DNA from: Okapia johnstoni | Lineage: Eukaryota; Chordata; Mammalia; Artiodactyla; Giraffidae | Direction of reading: 5' to 3' | Assembly: GCA_024291935.2 (NCBI GenBank) | Contig: CM044306.1 | Span: forward strand, 5,838,501-5,902,500 | DNA: 64,000 nt | Shown here: positions 26,101-40,700 of the stretch, piece by piece | How positions within the stretch are numbered: position 1 is the first letter of the stretch | How the letters are laid out: each line of letters starts with the position of its first letter | Position numbers and translations under genes: made by a program | Notes under the pieces: generated by a model | Database searches by the model: none | Seen by the model: the letters and a program-made list of their open reading frames with translations, nothing else | What the model was told of the DNA's origin: nothing

Positions 26101-29100
26101 GGTGCTCAGGATGTTGCCCCCTCCCTCCCCTGCCCAAGTGCAGAAGCCCCTGGGGGCTCAGCTGCCCCCATCCGGGGTCCCAGCCAGAACAAACGGAAGT
26201 CGCTTCGACGAGGGACAAGGCCTGAGCCCTGAGGCTGGGGCCATGCGCTGGCTGTTGGGTGGCTCAGGGAGGTGACGGTGGCCACACGGGCTGGGAACCT
26301 GTCCTCTCTCAGCCCTATCAGCGCAGAAGGGTGTGTGAGTCGACTTCCTGGCTTCCTGCAGACAGGACATCCTCCCTGTAACACCCGGAGGTGTGTAATG
26401 GAGACCTGCAGCGTCTGCTAGGAGCAGGAGAACTGTTGCCTGTTAGAGGGTGGCGGGTGACAGCAGAGTGACCGGGGGACATGGTTCTGCAGGCTTCTCT
26501 TCCCTCCCTCCTTCCTCCAACCTTAACCCTAACCCTGGGTTTCCCAGGTGGCTCAGCAGCAGAGACCCCGCCTGCCAGTGCAAAAGACTCAGGTTTGATC
26601 CCCAGGACAGGAAGATCCCCTAGAGAAGGAAATGGCAACCCCCTCCAGTATTCTTGCCTGGGAAGTCCCATGGACAGAGGAGCCTGGCGGGCCACAGTCC
26701 ATGGGGTCGCAAAGAGTCAGACACGACTTAGTTGCTAAACAACCCTAATCCTGATCTTAGCTCCTCTGCCCCTGCCCTTGCTCCCAGTACCCGAAGAAAG
26801 TTCTAGAAGAGAACTGCTAACAAAAGGGCCTCCGAGTTTGGATTTCCCAGGCATGGCCTCCCCGGGCTGGGCCAAAGCAGGAATAAAGGAATTGAAGCCA
26901 GACGCCCGGCTTGGAGAGACCCCTTGGCCTGAGGATCCCAGGGCCCTGCCCACAGTCCTAGGCTTGCGAGAGGTCAGGGGGCCCGAGTGTGTTGTGAGGG
27001 GTCCTGGGGTGGGGACAGGCTGTGGTTTGGAGAGACTCAGGTGGCACCACCCCAAGTCGTGATTACTTCCCGGAGGCCCTGCCGTGCCAGTTGGGGGCCC
27101 CATGGTAGAGTCCGTGGGTTTTCCTGTTTGGGGGGAGATCGAGGATGAGATTGTCTAGGGAAGCTGGGAGGAGGTCTGACTGTTAGCCAGTCTCTGATCT
27201 ATGCAAAAGGTTTATCCGGGTTTTGTTTTGTTTTGTTTTGTTTTCATTAGGATTAACTTACAGGGAAGTACGCTTTCTTAAGTGTACACCTCAGTACATG
27301 TGTGTATGAGTGTGTGTATGAGACACCACCCCAGGCAATGTATATCCCTGACCCCCCAGGAGGCTCCGTCTCACTTGATTCCCTCCCAGAGGTAGTTGCA
27401 TCTAGGACCTCGTCACTGCAAATGAGTCTCTCCAACTGTGCATCTTACATCAGTTAGACCACACAGCCCCCGCTGTTTTGTCTCCCTCATTCCTTCCTAC
27501 ATCGCGTCTGTAACATTCACCCACATCACTGGCTGTCGCTGACACTTACTTTTCGCAGCTGCACAGTATTCCACTTTGTGGTCTAGCACCTGATAGACGT
27601 CAGATCTCTTGTTGATGAGCATTTGGGTTGCTTCCGGTGCTTGCCTCTTACTGCAGTGTCAGGCTGCGGTGAGCAATTGTGGGTGGGTGGCGGGGACGCA
27701 AGCCCTCCTTTCTGCCAGGGGAAGGAGAGAGGTTGCCGGCTCCAGGGGTTTGCACACTGCACAGTGGTCTGCAACTTGCGAAGGAGATCCTGGGCTCTAG
27801 CAGAGGGGCCTCAGGCCTGCAAGGGGGTGGCCAGAACAGAGCGTGGCATTTACATCCACCCCTCAGTCAGGGGACGCTCTTAGCGGTGCTCTGCTAAGCG
27901 AGTCTGAAGAAAAGGTTCCACTGCTGTAAATACTTTGAGAAAGTCTGTGGACACTACGCTTCCTAGGCTTAAATGGGATACATCCCCACCGGTCATCTCT
28001 TGGCGCACTTCTGATTCACTGGGTCCAGGGTGGGGCTGGAGATGGTGCATTCTGCATCTCAGAAGAGGTCAGTGCTGCAGTGTTGGTGAACTCCACTTTG
28101 AACAGTAAGGCTCTAAACCCCTGTATTTTCTTGGGCTCCAAAATCACTGCAGATGGTGACTGCAGCCATGAAATTAAAAGATGCTTGCTCCTTGGAAGAA
28201 AAGCTATGACAAACTTACACAGCATACTCACAAGCAGAGACATCGTTTTGCCAACAAAGGTCCATCTAGTCAAAGCTATGGTTTTTCCAGTAGTCATGCA
28301 TGGATGTGAGAGTTGGACTATAAAGAAAGCTGAGCACCGAAGAATTGATGCTTTTGAACTGTGGTGTTGGAGAAGACTCCTGAGAGTCCCTTGGACAGCA
28401 AGGAGATCAAACCAATCCATCCTAAAGGAAATCAGTCCTGAATAAGTCATTGGAAGGACTGATGCTGAAGCTGAAACTTCAATCCTTTGGCCACCTGATG
28501 GGAAGAACTGACTCATTGGAAAAGACCCTGATGCTGGGAAAGATTGAAGGCAGGAGAAGGGGACGACAGAGGATGAGACAGTTGGATGGCATCACCAACT
28601 TGATGGACATGAGTTTGAGCAAACTCCGAGAGTTGGTGATGGACAGGGAAGCCTGGCGTGCTACAGTCCATGGGGTCGCAAAGAGATCGACACAACTGAG
28701 CAACTGAACTGAACTGAAACCCTTATCTGTCCTTGAACTTCTTCCCCATGGCCTGGGGCTACAGGGCCTCCAGTGAGCAAGCACCTTGCCCTGGGGGCTT
28801 GTGGTGGAGGCCAGCAGTGTTAGTTGCCAGTCGCATCCAATTCTTTTGCTACCTCGTGGACTGTAGCCCGCCAGGCTCCTCTGTCCATGGAATTCTCCAG
28901 GCAAGAATAGTGGGGTGTGTAGCCATTTCCTCCTCCTGGGGATCTTCCTGACCCAGAGATCGAACCCCAGTCTCCTGCAGGCGGGTTCTTTACCGTCTGA
29001 GCCACCAGGGGGCCGGCAGGGGCGGCTCCTTCCCAAGGTCTCCCAGGCCAGCCTCCTGGCTCCATCCATGGGACAAGCCTAGTGGTCCAGGCTCAGGGGC

Positions 29101-32100
29101 CCCAGGCCCTGCCACCCCAGGAGGACTTCCACAGGAGGATGCATGTGTTCAGGTCCAATGGGCCTTCCCAACCGCCTGGAGGAGGAGGGCTTGCCCTCCA
29201 CACCACTGAGTCGGGAAGGTGGCAGGGCAGGTTCCTGGCAGTACCTGTGATGTATTTACGCCAGGTGGAGGCGAGAGCCACACTTTGTCACAGCCACCCA
29301 TCCCACACCCAAGTGGGCCGTCTCCCCTGTCCACTTCTGGGCTGTCCCTATCACTTTGGCCATTTGTCCATGAGGCTCGGGAGCCTGTTGGTCTAGGTGA
29401 CCAGCAGAGCAGGTGCCCCCTCTCCCCTGTGAGGCCCCTCCCCTTCCTGCCAAGATGACCTCAGGCCTCAGCCTCCAGGTGTGCGCACGCTCCGGCCTGA
29501 GACTTGTGTCCTCCTTAGACCGGAAAGATCCCGGTGTCTCCCCTGATCTGCCCGTGTCCCCTGCTGCGATGGCCCAGACTGGAGCGCTGGAGGTTCCCAG
29601 CTGGGAATGAGTCGGGGGGCACGTTCAGTGCAGCAGGGCAAGGCCGTCATCTCAGGAGCCTGACTTAGTGCCAGGTCCAGCCCTGGGGCCATCTGGTGTC
29701 CATCTGGCTGAGTCAGGAGACTGGAGGCAAGGAGTGGGGGGCTCCGGGCCTCCTGGCCGACAGCAGCTCCCTTTGTAGGACCCTGCTGTGCTCGGTGGGC
29801 CTGAGACGGCATCTCCTCCCTTTCAGGATTCTGGGTTTTGCTGCCACCCTTGGCATCTGGGGGTCACCGTCCGTTTCAGGGTGCGGTGGAAGGGACCTCC
29901 CCAGGTGCATCTCCTGACATCCCCCTCTCCCCCCGCACGGAGTTGGTCTCTAGTTGGGAAGGGACCCCAACTCCTAAAGCGAGGCTTAGAGGGGGCAGAT
30001 ACGCCAAGACGTCTGCCCCAGGCCCCGGCTCAGCTTCTGAGACACCCCGCCCAAGCCCTGCCTCTTCCGGGAGGCCTCGGATGCTCCGACTGTGGGGACG
30101 TCCCTCTCCGTGTCTCCCTCGGTCACACCAAGCATCGCCCACAGACCTCACGGTCAGGGGACAATTCCTCCTTGTCTCTTGAGTGACTCGGCATCCATTA
30201 GGCAGGGTCTGGTCCTCACCTTCATCCAGGTGTGTAAGCCTCAGATGGGGGGCCAGCCTTGAGCCACATCTCCTGCCTCTTGTCTTGAGTCCTCTGCCCC
30301 CTCCCACACCTGAGTTCCATCTCCCCCCAGCTCCTGGTGCCCAAGGGCAGGGCGCTTTATACGGAGCAGGAGCGTCAGTCCTAGGAGGGGGACATCAGGC
30401 GTATAGCTCAGTCGTGGTTTCCACACCCCCCGGGACCCAGAGCTGACCCCCGGCCTCTCCCTCCTCAGTCGCTGCTGTTCCTGGGGCTGGTGGCTGCCGT
30501 TGGCCTGGGCCTGAACCTCGTTCTCCTCACGGCTTACCTGGTCTGCGTGTGCTGCTGCCGGCAGGACGACGCAGCGCAGACCAAGCGCCCCGGCTCCTGC
30601 TGCGTCACCTGGACAGCTGTGGTGGCCGCGCTCATCTGCTGGTGAGTGTCCGTCTGCTGGGCCCGGCGGGGGCGGGGAGGTCGCAATGCGGAGGTGCGAG
30701 GCGGACACACTGGACGAAAAGCGGTCCTGACCGTCTGGGTCTCGCCCGTGGTCAACCCCTTGACCAGGACACCCCTTCCTCACCTTCCACCTCCAGCCCC
30801 ACCCCATCGTAACAGACCCCAGGTGGCTCATCAGCTGTCTGCCCATGTGGTCTTGCCTGAGCTCCGGGAACCTGGGTGGAGGGCCTGTCTCAGGTGTGCA
30901 TGCTGTCCCCTTTCTTGCCAAGCAGTGGGAATCAGATGTCCCGGGTGGTTATGGGAAGCTCCCTAGCATCCCGGGCCCCCACCCCCAGTGTGAGCCTCTC
31001 CAGCCCGGCAGGGAGCTCCCTGGGCAGTTGACCGGTGGCAGCTCCACTCTCTGCGTCCCATCCCCTCCCAGCTGCCGCCCTGGGTCTGCGATCAGAGTCT
31101 GACTCCAGCCCAGATCAATTCTACCTTCTACAAGATCAATAGCTCTTAGCGCCCTCAGCCAGGTCTTCTCGGCTCCAGTAGTGAGAATCTCTAACTTCGA
31201 GTCAGAGCTGAGCTACTGCTCAAGAAGTGTCCACACACACGTGGCCTCGTTTTTCATGAGTTGTATTTTTGTTTTCTTTCTATTTTTAAAAAAATATTCA
31301 CTCATTTATTTGGCTGCACTAGGTTTTAGTTGAGGCATGTGGGGTCTAGTTCCCTGACCAGAGATCGAACCTCGGCCTCCTGCAGTGGGAGCATGGAGTC
31401 TTAGCTACCTGATTACCAGGGAAGCCCCAGGAGTTGTTTTTCCTTTTTTTTGTATCTACAAAGGTTTTCCCAAAAGCCTCAGGCCCGCCTGAAATGCTCT
31501 GCTGAATTTGACCCACCGTCTCCAGACAGGGGAGGCAGACGGGGCCCAGGGAGCCTGGGCCATGAGGATGCCTGGGGGCTCATCCCAGGTGGCTTAGAGC
31601 GCCCCAGGACTGTCTTCTCTCACATTCACCGTCTGTCCTGCCTGCCATGTGGGGCTGCAGGGTGGAGGGATCTGGGGTGAGTGCGGTGGACGTCAACAGT
31701 CAACAGCTCAGATTGGAGCCGGTCGAGTGAGTTGAGGGAGGGAGTCAACGAAAGCAGGAGGAGGAGGGATCCAGAGTGAGGCTGGGGGGGACGCCCTGCT
31801 GGTGCAGTTAAGGGGGTTCAAAGCTGGGTGAACCGTTCTGGGTGAATGCAAAGGGTATTGATGTACGTGTTGGTTCACCAAAGTGTAGCTGACACGTACG
31901 CGTGCATGCATGCATCAGACCCACGAAGCAGATGGGAACCTTGTTTGAAAATGCTCATTTCAGACCACACTGATAACAATGGGTGCAGCATGGACCGCCC
32001 CCCCTTACCTGCACTTGTAACAGGTCCTCCAGGTGACTGTGTCCTGCGGTCCATGGACCATTTCCTGAGACACACTGAATTAGGGGTCAAGGGCGCCCTG

Positions 32101-34678
32101 GAAGGAGGATTCTGTAACAGCCTCCCAGGGGATTCCTTCGCAGGTCCTGTCCTTTTCAAAGAAAAAGTATAAGTGTAAACACATGTAGCTTCACCCCCAC
32201 CCCCAAAACCAGTGTTTTGGATGAAAACTCAAGGAGGCTGTCCGATGACTCTTAGGAGGACCCCCAGTGGTGTGAGTCAGATAAAATACAATCGGTGACA
32301 TAAGCAAGATTCAAGATGATTTGCTCAAGCTGGAATGTTGGACCAAAACCAACCAGATGAAATTTCACGGAGATGGATTTAGAGTTCTGCTTTTGGTTAA
32401 AACAAAACAAAAATCAGTCCAGCACTAGAGGAAGGAGGAGCACCTGGGCTTAGCAGCAATCCTTGGGGATAAATTCACGGGTGTCTGTGGACCACAGGGT
32501 CAGTGGCAGGGAGGGAGGACCCCAGGGCATTAGCCCCAAGCTCAGAGCTGGAGGGACTGCCTGGGCTTGGGAGTGTCACTCAGAGCACTGACCAGCCAGA
32601 GAGAGTTGAACCAGATGTAGACCAGGGTCTGGAGGACACGCTTGGCTGGAAGAGTGATAAGGAGGGTGATACGGGGCCCTATTCAGATGTCCAGCAGTTC
32701 ATCTTGCAGAATTGGAGGCTTGTTCCAGGCTGGCCCTGAGGACGGCCAGAAACCAGTGGGTATGTGGTTTAAGGAGGTAGGCTTCAGCTCAACATAAGAA
32801 GGGACTTTCTGGACTTCCCTGGAGTTCCAGTGGTGAAGAATCTGCCTGCCGACGCCAGGGACATGGGTTCAATCCCTGGTCCAGGGAGATCCCACCTGCT
32901 GCAGGGCAACTAAGCCTGTGCACCACCAGAAAGACAGACCCGCATGTCACAGCAAAGAGTAGGACTTCCTAGAAGCCAGAACTTTTCAGGAGGATGGGCA
33001 GCACGGGGGTGTGGGGGAAAGGATAGAGAACGGAGGGGAAGTCCCCAATACTACAAGGATTTCGGAGAGGCAGGTGTGATTTCACGAGACGTCAGTGGTC
33101 CCCAAGCCCACGTGTGTCAGTCATCCCTGGGGAGCCTGAAAGATACGGGTCCCTGAGCCCCTCCCTGACTTATTGCCAGCATCAGAATCCCTGGGGCCCA
33201 GCCAGCAAAATCTTCCACCCTTCGGAGCCCCGGGACTAGAGAATGGGAGTGTTTTCCCATGGGCTAAACGAAACATGCTGTAGAACTAGTCGGTCAGGCC
33301 AGGGCCCGCTGGCTCAGAGCCATCCCCTCATCGCCTGGCCAACACACTTGCCAGAACTTTAGAGCACCCCCTCTCCCCTACCCCCAGGAAAGAGTCCCTC
33401 AGCTGAAGTCAAACACCCGCTCTAATGGATGCTTAGAGCCTCTTGCATCATAATTGCCAAGACCTAGTGATGCTGGGAAAGACTGAGGGCAGGAGGAGAA
33501 GGGGGCGGCAGAGGATGAGATGGTTGGATGGCATCAACGACTCAATGGACATGAATCTGAGCAAACTCTGGGAGATAGTGAAGGATGGGGAAGCCTGGCA
33601 TGCTGCAGCCCATGGGGTCGCAAAGAGTCAGACATGACTTGGCGACTGAACAACAGCAACAATAGAAGCAACCGAGATGCCCTTCGGGAGGTGAACGGCT
33701 AAATTGTTTTCATTGAAACAATGGGATATTATTCAGCTCTTAAAGAAAAATGAGCTGTCAAGCCACGAAAGGACATGGAGGAATCTTAAATGCATATGAA
33801 AAGGCTACATACTGGATGATTCCAACCATATGACGTTTTGGAAAAGGCAAAACTATGGAAACAGTGAAAACATGAATGGTTGCCAGGGTTTGGGGAGTGG
33901 GGAAGGATGACAAGGTAGAGCACAAAGGATTTTAAGGGCCGTGAAACTACTCCGTGTGATATATAATGGCAGACACACGTCCTTATCCTTTTGTTCAAAC
34001 CCATAAGACTACAACACCAAGAGTGAGTGGACTTTGGATGATAATGGGGTGTCCTCGTAGGCTCATCAGTTGTAACAATCGTTCCATGCTGGTGGGGGCT
34101 GTTGATGGTGGGAGAGTCTGTGTGAGTGAGGGGCTAGACCACGGGGACTTCCATATACTTTCCATTCAGATTCGTTGTGCAGCTAAAACGGCACTAAAAA
34201 ATAGTGTACTGAAAAAAACGTCTCCTCCGGGGGTCACCTCTAACTTTGGGGTCTTGCCCACAGCGCTGCGGTGGGTGCTGGTTTCTATGGCAACAGCGAG
34301 GCCAACGATGGGGTGTACCAGTTGCTCTACGCCCTGGACAACGCCAACCACACTTTCTCCAGGATCGATGAGCTGGTAAGGTCCCGGTCAGCCAGGCGCA
34401 GCCCGAGAGGTCAGCATGGTCCCAACAGACGCCCCGGTCAGATCCCAGCCAGCTCTGCTCCAAGGGGGTTGGACGCCCCTTGGGGCTGCCAGTTGGTCCC
34501 GCCAGGAGCAGACAGGCCATTTCTGCTCCCCAGGCCGGGGTGGGAGTGAAGACCCAAGGAGAAAGGTGAATGCGGCCTGGGGGGCAGCGGGACAGCTGTG
34601 CGATCGAGTCCTACCCACCTTTAGGAGCACTGTGCCCAAGCGGTTCTTGAATGTGAAAAATCAGCCCCCGCCCCCCCT

Positions 34679-34734
<56 letters not shown>

Positions 34735-37700
34735 TTTTTTATTGGTTTATTTGGTTTTGGCTGCGCTGGGTCTTTGTTGCTGCATGGGCTTTCCTCCAGC
34801 TGCAGTGAGTGGGTTTCTCTCTTGCGGTGTCTTCTCATGTTGCAGAGCATGGACTCCAGGGCCCACGGGCTTCAGTAGCTGCAGCTCCCGGGCCCTGGAG
34901 GGCCAGCTCAGTAGTTGTGACGCTCCGGCTTAGTTCCTCTGCAGCACGTGGGATCTTCCTGACCCAGGGATCAAGCCCTCATCCCCTACATTGGCAGGCG
35001 GCTCCTTTACCCACTGAGCCACCAGGGAAGCCCCCGTGTTCACTCTCAGCGCTGAGTATAGAGCATGGTGGGTCGGGTTTAGGAGATGTTAAGGAGAAAA
35101 CTCTTCAAATACGAGTGCAGAGCCCCAAAGCCAGCACGTTGTCCTCCAGGCTCTGGTTTCCAGGCGCCGTGGCTCCAGCTGGGGGCTCAGGGTGAAGGAC
35201 ATGCCGGAGGAGAGGTGGGATTTTCAGCACAAGGCAGACGTCCACTTGCTGAGCCTCAAGGGTGGGGAGGCAGGGTCTTCTGAAAACACAGCTCTTGGCC
35301 CCATGTACTTGTCACGTTCATGCACCAGGTCTTTCCAGCTGATTTCCCAGCAGCCCCAGAGCAGCCCCAATGTCCCGGGAGCAGGACAGTTTTCAGACAT
35401 CCACCCAGGGCCAGGTCCCCAGCAGAAGGGTGACCTCAGCAAACAGCCGATTGTGTCCGGCGGCCTCAGCCACACAGTCCGGCCCCGACCGGAGCGTGTA
35501 GACTTCATCCTGGTGCTGCTGGAAGAGGATTCTGAAGGAGGACTCAACCCCATTACAACCCCCACCCCCCCTGCCCTTTAAGCTCCTCTAAGGCCTTAAT
35601 CCCCCAGCCCTCCTGGGACGAGCTCCCTTAAAGAGACAGCTGTGCTGGTTCTCGGGTGGGGTGGCCGGGTGCTGGCTGCCCTGGCTCTGGCCTCAGATAA
35701 AGTCCTTCTGGGAAGCAAAGGGTCACAGGCCAGACCAGGGGCCCCGCTGTCCTGCTGAGTTTATCCGTCCACCCTTTGTGTCTGCTGGGACCCATCCCTG
35801 GGGACCAGGAGCTGTCCGGACCCTGGGCTGGGGCAGCTGTAACGGGGCAAGAGTGCGGCGGCAGAGGTAGAGAAGCTGGGGGACTGAACGCAGCCTGACC
35901 AGCACAGGGGGCCCTAGGCACGCCCTGGCCTGGGGGGGCTCACTCCCTGGGGACCCCTACCCTCACTTCTGCCCTGGTTTGGAAAGGGCTCCACCCACCA
36001 GCATCAGAACCCCTGGGGGAAGAACTCACCCTCCAAAGGAGAATCTCTGGGGAAGCCCCGGAGCCATGACCTTCACTGGCTGACCTGTGGCTCCCCCAGG
36101 GACCGAGGAAGAAAGTCCCCAAGCCATCCTGATGGGAAAACTCAAATTCTTCATGTCTTTACCCCCCAGAGATGAGCTGGGACCGGGACCCCCAGGCTGG
36201 GCCCCTCACCCCAGACTGAGAGGGGCACACGTTCCGCAGCAGACCCCCGGTCTTGAAATGCCCCCATGTTCCCGAAGAGCAGGGTTCCGTGTGTACCTGG
36301 AGGTCGGCTGCTCGTCCTCTCTCCACATTTCTGAGGAGTGAGGGCTGGCGTCCGGGGCTCTGATGGCCCAGCCCACCGGCAGCTGCTCCTGTCCTGCTGA
36401 CCACCTCCTGTCCTCTCTGCGTTCGCAGGCTTGGGCTGTGTCCCCAGCTGGAGAGGCAGGCCCTGTGGTGGGCCTGCAGGGCTGGTTTTGACCTTGGGGT
36501 GGGCTCCCAGCACCCCTAGTCCCAAGGCTCCAGGGATCTGAGGGGTGAAGACCAAATATCAGATGAGTGATGGTAGATGAGATGCTGCCTGTGACAGTGC
36601 CTGGTTATCTACAAAGAACTCTCCAAATGTTGGTGGTGGAGCTATGCTAATGATGCCATTATTATAATTACTATAATAATATATATTACTATTATTACCT
36701 TGGAAGAGTGGAAGCTTTGATTGGGGGCGGGGGCGGGGTACTCAGGAGACAGGTCAGGCAACTCAGACCTGGGCCAGAGCAAGGTGGGCCCTCCGAGGCT
36801 CCCCTTCCTGAAGCAGGAGCCCCAGGGGTGCACCCTCCCAGCCTGGGGGAGCCCTGTGCCACGGTTGGCAGCAGGGTCCTGAGTCAGCTGCACACACTGA
36901 TTTGGGGGGTCAGAAAGGGTCACTTGGGGGTGCCGTGGGTGGATCCTTTCTCTGGATCCAATGACCCCAGCTGGACCTCACTCAGGGCGCCTGGCACACC
37001 CCTAACCCATTGCTGCTCAGTCGTTTCGGTCGTGTCCGACTCTCTGTGACCCCAAGGACTGCAGCCTGCCAGGCTCCTCTGTGCATGGGATTCTCCAGGC
37101 AAGAATACTGAAGTGGGTTGACTTGCCCTGCTCCAGGGGATCTTCCTAACCCAGAGATCGAACCCTGGTCTCCCGTGTATCCTGCATAGCACTTCTTTAC
37201 CATCAGGGAATCCCATTGGAGTCTCGGCTTAAAACCACGGCCTGGGACGCTACACCTCTGGGAGCGCGGCTGGCTTGGATTTGAGCTGGCAGCCGGCCTG
37301 TGGGCATGCCTTTGGATGAAGGAACTGGGCACAGAGAGGTGGTGTGGCTGCCCCAGGGTGGGGCATTGTACATTTCACAACTCAGTACTGGAACCCAGGG
37401 GTCTGGTCTCAGCCCTTCCCCTCCAGGCTCTGAGATGCGGGGCCTGCCCCCAACCTGCCTAGGCTCCACTCCTTCACCTCCTTCCTGTCTAGAAAACCCC
37501 ATTCCCTCCCTCACTGAGAGGAGATCTTCCAACTTGAGCTTGCATCAGAATCCCCTGGAGGGCTTGACAGACACAGATGGCCGGCCCCGACCCCCGACCC
37601 CCACCCCCAGACTCCGCTGAGAATCTGCATTGGGAATTTGTTCCCAGCTGATGATGCGAGGCTGCTGGGTCGAAGGGCTGCAGCTGGAGAACGCCTGCTC

Positions 37701-40700
37701 CACCCTCTGGGGTAACAGCTTCCTCCACCTGCTAGCTTCCCCTGACTTCGCCCCAACTTGGGGAGCTGAGCCAGCCCTCTTGATCAGAAGAGTTTCTCTT
37801 CCCAGTGGGAGAGCCTGTTCCATCTCTGAGTGTCCCCCCTCCCTGTCTCCCTTCGGGGAGCTCTGTGCTGAACCTCTAAGGACTGGGGGCAGAATGCAGA
37901 AGGGGCAGGTGTAAATGGGTCAGCTCTGTAATTTTAATTTTTTCTGTTTTGTTTGGTTTCCTATGGGAAGACATCAGGAGGGAAAGAAGGCCTGGCAGAT
38001 GTTTGCTGGCTTGTGTGTGTGTGTATATGCGTTGTTTTTTTTTTTTCCAAGGAGGAATTTACGAAATAGAGAAGTGAAACATTTTAGAGCTACAGAAGGG
38101 GAAAAAAGTGATCTTATAGGAAAAGTTTACAGAGCATTTTTAACAGCCTTGTGGTCTAAAGTGAGTTAGGCTTCATATAGGAATATGAAAACATCACACA
38201 GAGCAGGTTTTGCTCCCAGCGTTAACATTTATGAAGATTGCCTTTGGATCAGTGGCTGCAAAGCGCTTGTCCAGTGACCTTACTGAATTGAAAAGGAGCG
38301 TTTATCTGGGTGAGGGTTAGTTGTCGAATTTACTAATGTGTGTGCCCAGTGTCTCTGCACTTTGGTATCTCTTAGTCGTTAACCAGCTTGTAAGAACCAG
38401 GAACAAGCCAGAAAAAGGAACAAGCCGCTAACACTGGAAGAAACAAAATGCAACAAAGGGGGCCATTCTCTTTTCTGGAACCAGGAACTCCCAGCATAGC
38501 GCAGATGTGAAAGGCCATGGAGTTGCTGTCAAGTCCCTCTAACTCACAGAAATAGCGTTTGCTACCAGGAGTGGAGTCTAACCGTCTCTCTGTGGGGCTC
38601 GCACCCTGGGAAGCTTCTAAACATTTTCCTGGGTCTTTTTGTTTGGTTTGGTTTGGTTTTTTGGCCATACCGCAAAGCTTGCAGGATCTTAGCTCCCCAA
38701 CTAGGGACTGAACCCATGCCCTTGGCAGTGAAAGTGCAGAGCCCTGACCACTGGACCTCCAGGGAATTCCTGCTCTGGGTCATTTTTCTCTTCCTTGCGG
38801 ACCTGGGGAGCTGAAGGCTGCCTGGAAGATTAGCACACACTCCCCGTCTCCAGCCAGTTGTGCTTATTGGTGAAATGTGACAGTGTGAGACCAACCAAGC
38901 CCTTCCTCCCCTCTTGCCGACACCCAGGCTCAGAGCAGGACTGGGGGGAAGGTGCTTGGAATTCTTGGGCTGGGTCTCAGGGCCCTGCCAGGACCCTACA
39001 TCTGGGCTGTTGAGAAGCATCTTTCCAGTCCTTGTGGTCCTTGTTTGCAAGCCCAGGACAGTCACCACCGTTGACCTTCCTCTCTACTTCTGAGCAGAGA
39101 GATGCTTCCTTCAAGGTCTGCTCAACTCCACGCAGGGCAGACGTGGGGGCCAAGAGGGTGGTGAGCACAGAGAAGGCACCGGTTTCCTCCTGCCGTCACA
39201 TGCGTTTCCGGGCAGCATCGGATCTGCCTGCAGTATTTCAAAGTCCCATTGTTCTGAACTCGGGTTCAGGACGCTGTGAGCTGTCTCTCATTCTACAACA
39301 AAGCCTTTCTCTTGTGAGATGTTGAGAAAGCCTGTTGTGGGAACCAAAGGTCACGTAGCAACGGAGAGATTCTTTGGTGTAAATGCTTTATTCCTCACCC
39401 TCAACAAGAATTCATCGTCCAAAGTGTTTAAACTTGGAAGAGGATCTTCAAGGAAGAAAAATGGCTTCTCTTGTTCGTTTCCCCATCTGGGTCTGTCTTC
39501 CTAGGAAGGCACTGGGTCTTGGAGGCCAGATGCTGGTTAGGACTAGATCGGGCTTGTCCCCCTGATGGAGGGACCCTCAGGCTGAGTGGGTAGGGAGAGG
39601 CTCTGCCATCCATTCTCCACCTGGACCACAGCCTCATGACTTCAGGGCTGGAGGTGCCTGTGGAGCACTCATTCAAGGCCAAGTTCTTCCCCTCCAGTTT
39701 GAATCAGATGGTGTACCCCCTCCGGCTTCCTGCCGCGCAAGTTCAGACTCTCAAGCACCACCCCTCCGCAGGTGTCGGGAACCACCCAGAAGATGAAGGT
39801 GGACCTGGAGCAGCACCTCGCCCGGTTGGGTGAGATCTTCGCCGCCCGGGGCGATTACCTCCAGATGCTGAAGTTCTTGCAGCAGACAGCAGGCAGCATC
39901 ATTGTCCAGATGGCAGGGGTGCCCACGTGGACGGAGGTCACTGAAGAGCTGACCGAACTGGCCTACCAGACCAGCTTTGTGGAGTACTACAGGTGAGGGG
40001 CCCTGGGGAGGGGGCCACCCCAGCTCCCTTCAGCAGAGTCAGCATCTTGAGCTCCAGCAGGGACGTGTCACCGGAAGGTCTCACTAAGCCATTGTCTGAA
40101 ATCAGAGGGCACTAGAGCTCGTGGAGGCAGGGATTGCAGCCAGCTTGTACACACAGGCACTGAGCACCCCGGAGGGGCAGTGACGAGCCAGGATCTCAGG
40201 CTGCACCAGGTCGCCCACTCAGCGCACAGCAGGGGGCTCTTCTGGGACCAGCATCCTCAGGGCTGAGTGAAGTGCAGGCGGTTTATGGCTTCCTCTCCTG
40301 CCCGGGTTTAGGGGCCAGGGCTCCTTGCACCTGTAGACACAGCCCCAGAGGAGCGAGGGGTCAGGGAGATGGCAGCCCCTTTGCCAGTACAGAGCCTCCC
40401 CCGGTGGCAACTGCTTAGCAAGCTCAGAGATAACCCTCAGCCTCAGAAATGCCCAAAAGCAGAGTGATGGGGGCTGCAGGGCACCACCCCACCTTTGCCA
40501 TAATCGGGGATGCAGACTCACTCCTGCGTCCTCAGACCTTTGGAGTTTTGTTTACGTCTCCCCTGCCTCCCCATCACCCAAACCCCATCCCAGGTGAAGG
40601 TGGTGGACACGGGCCTGCTGACCGGGGATCAGCTGCCCTCCATCACGCGGAGGGTCTGGTGAAGGTCACTCTGGGAACAACCAAGAAAGGAGGCAGCAGT

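Noticed and set aside
26521..26540. Interstitial telomere-like (TAACCC) motif
   Set aside because: Only two units, and it is one copy of the target duplication of the adjoining SINE (aaccctaaccct / aaccctaatcct), so no telomeric origin is needed.
28080..28445. 121-residue open frame in TTYH2 intron 1
   Set aside because: BovB C-terminal remnant without the catalytic region.
34416..34808. Open frame with a His/Thr repeat
   Set aside because: The repeat is the translated (CA)n microsatellite plus SINE tail.
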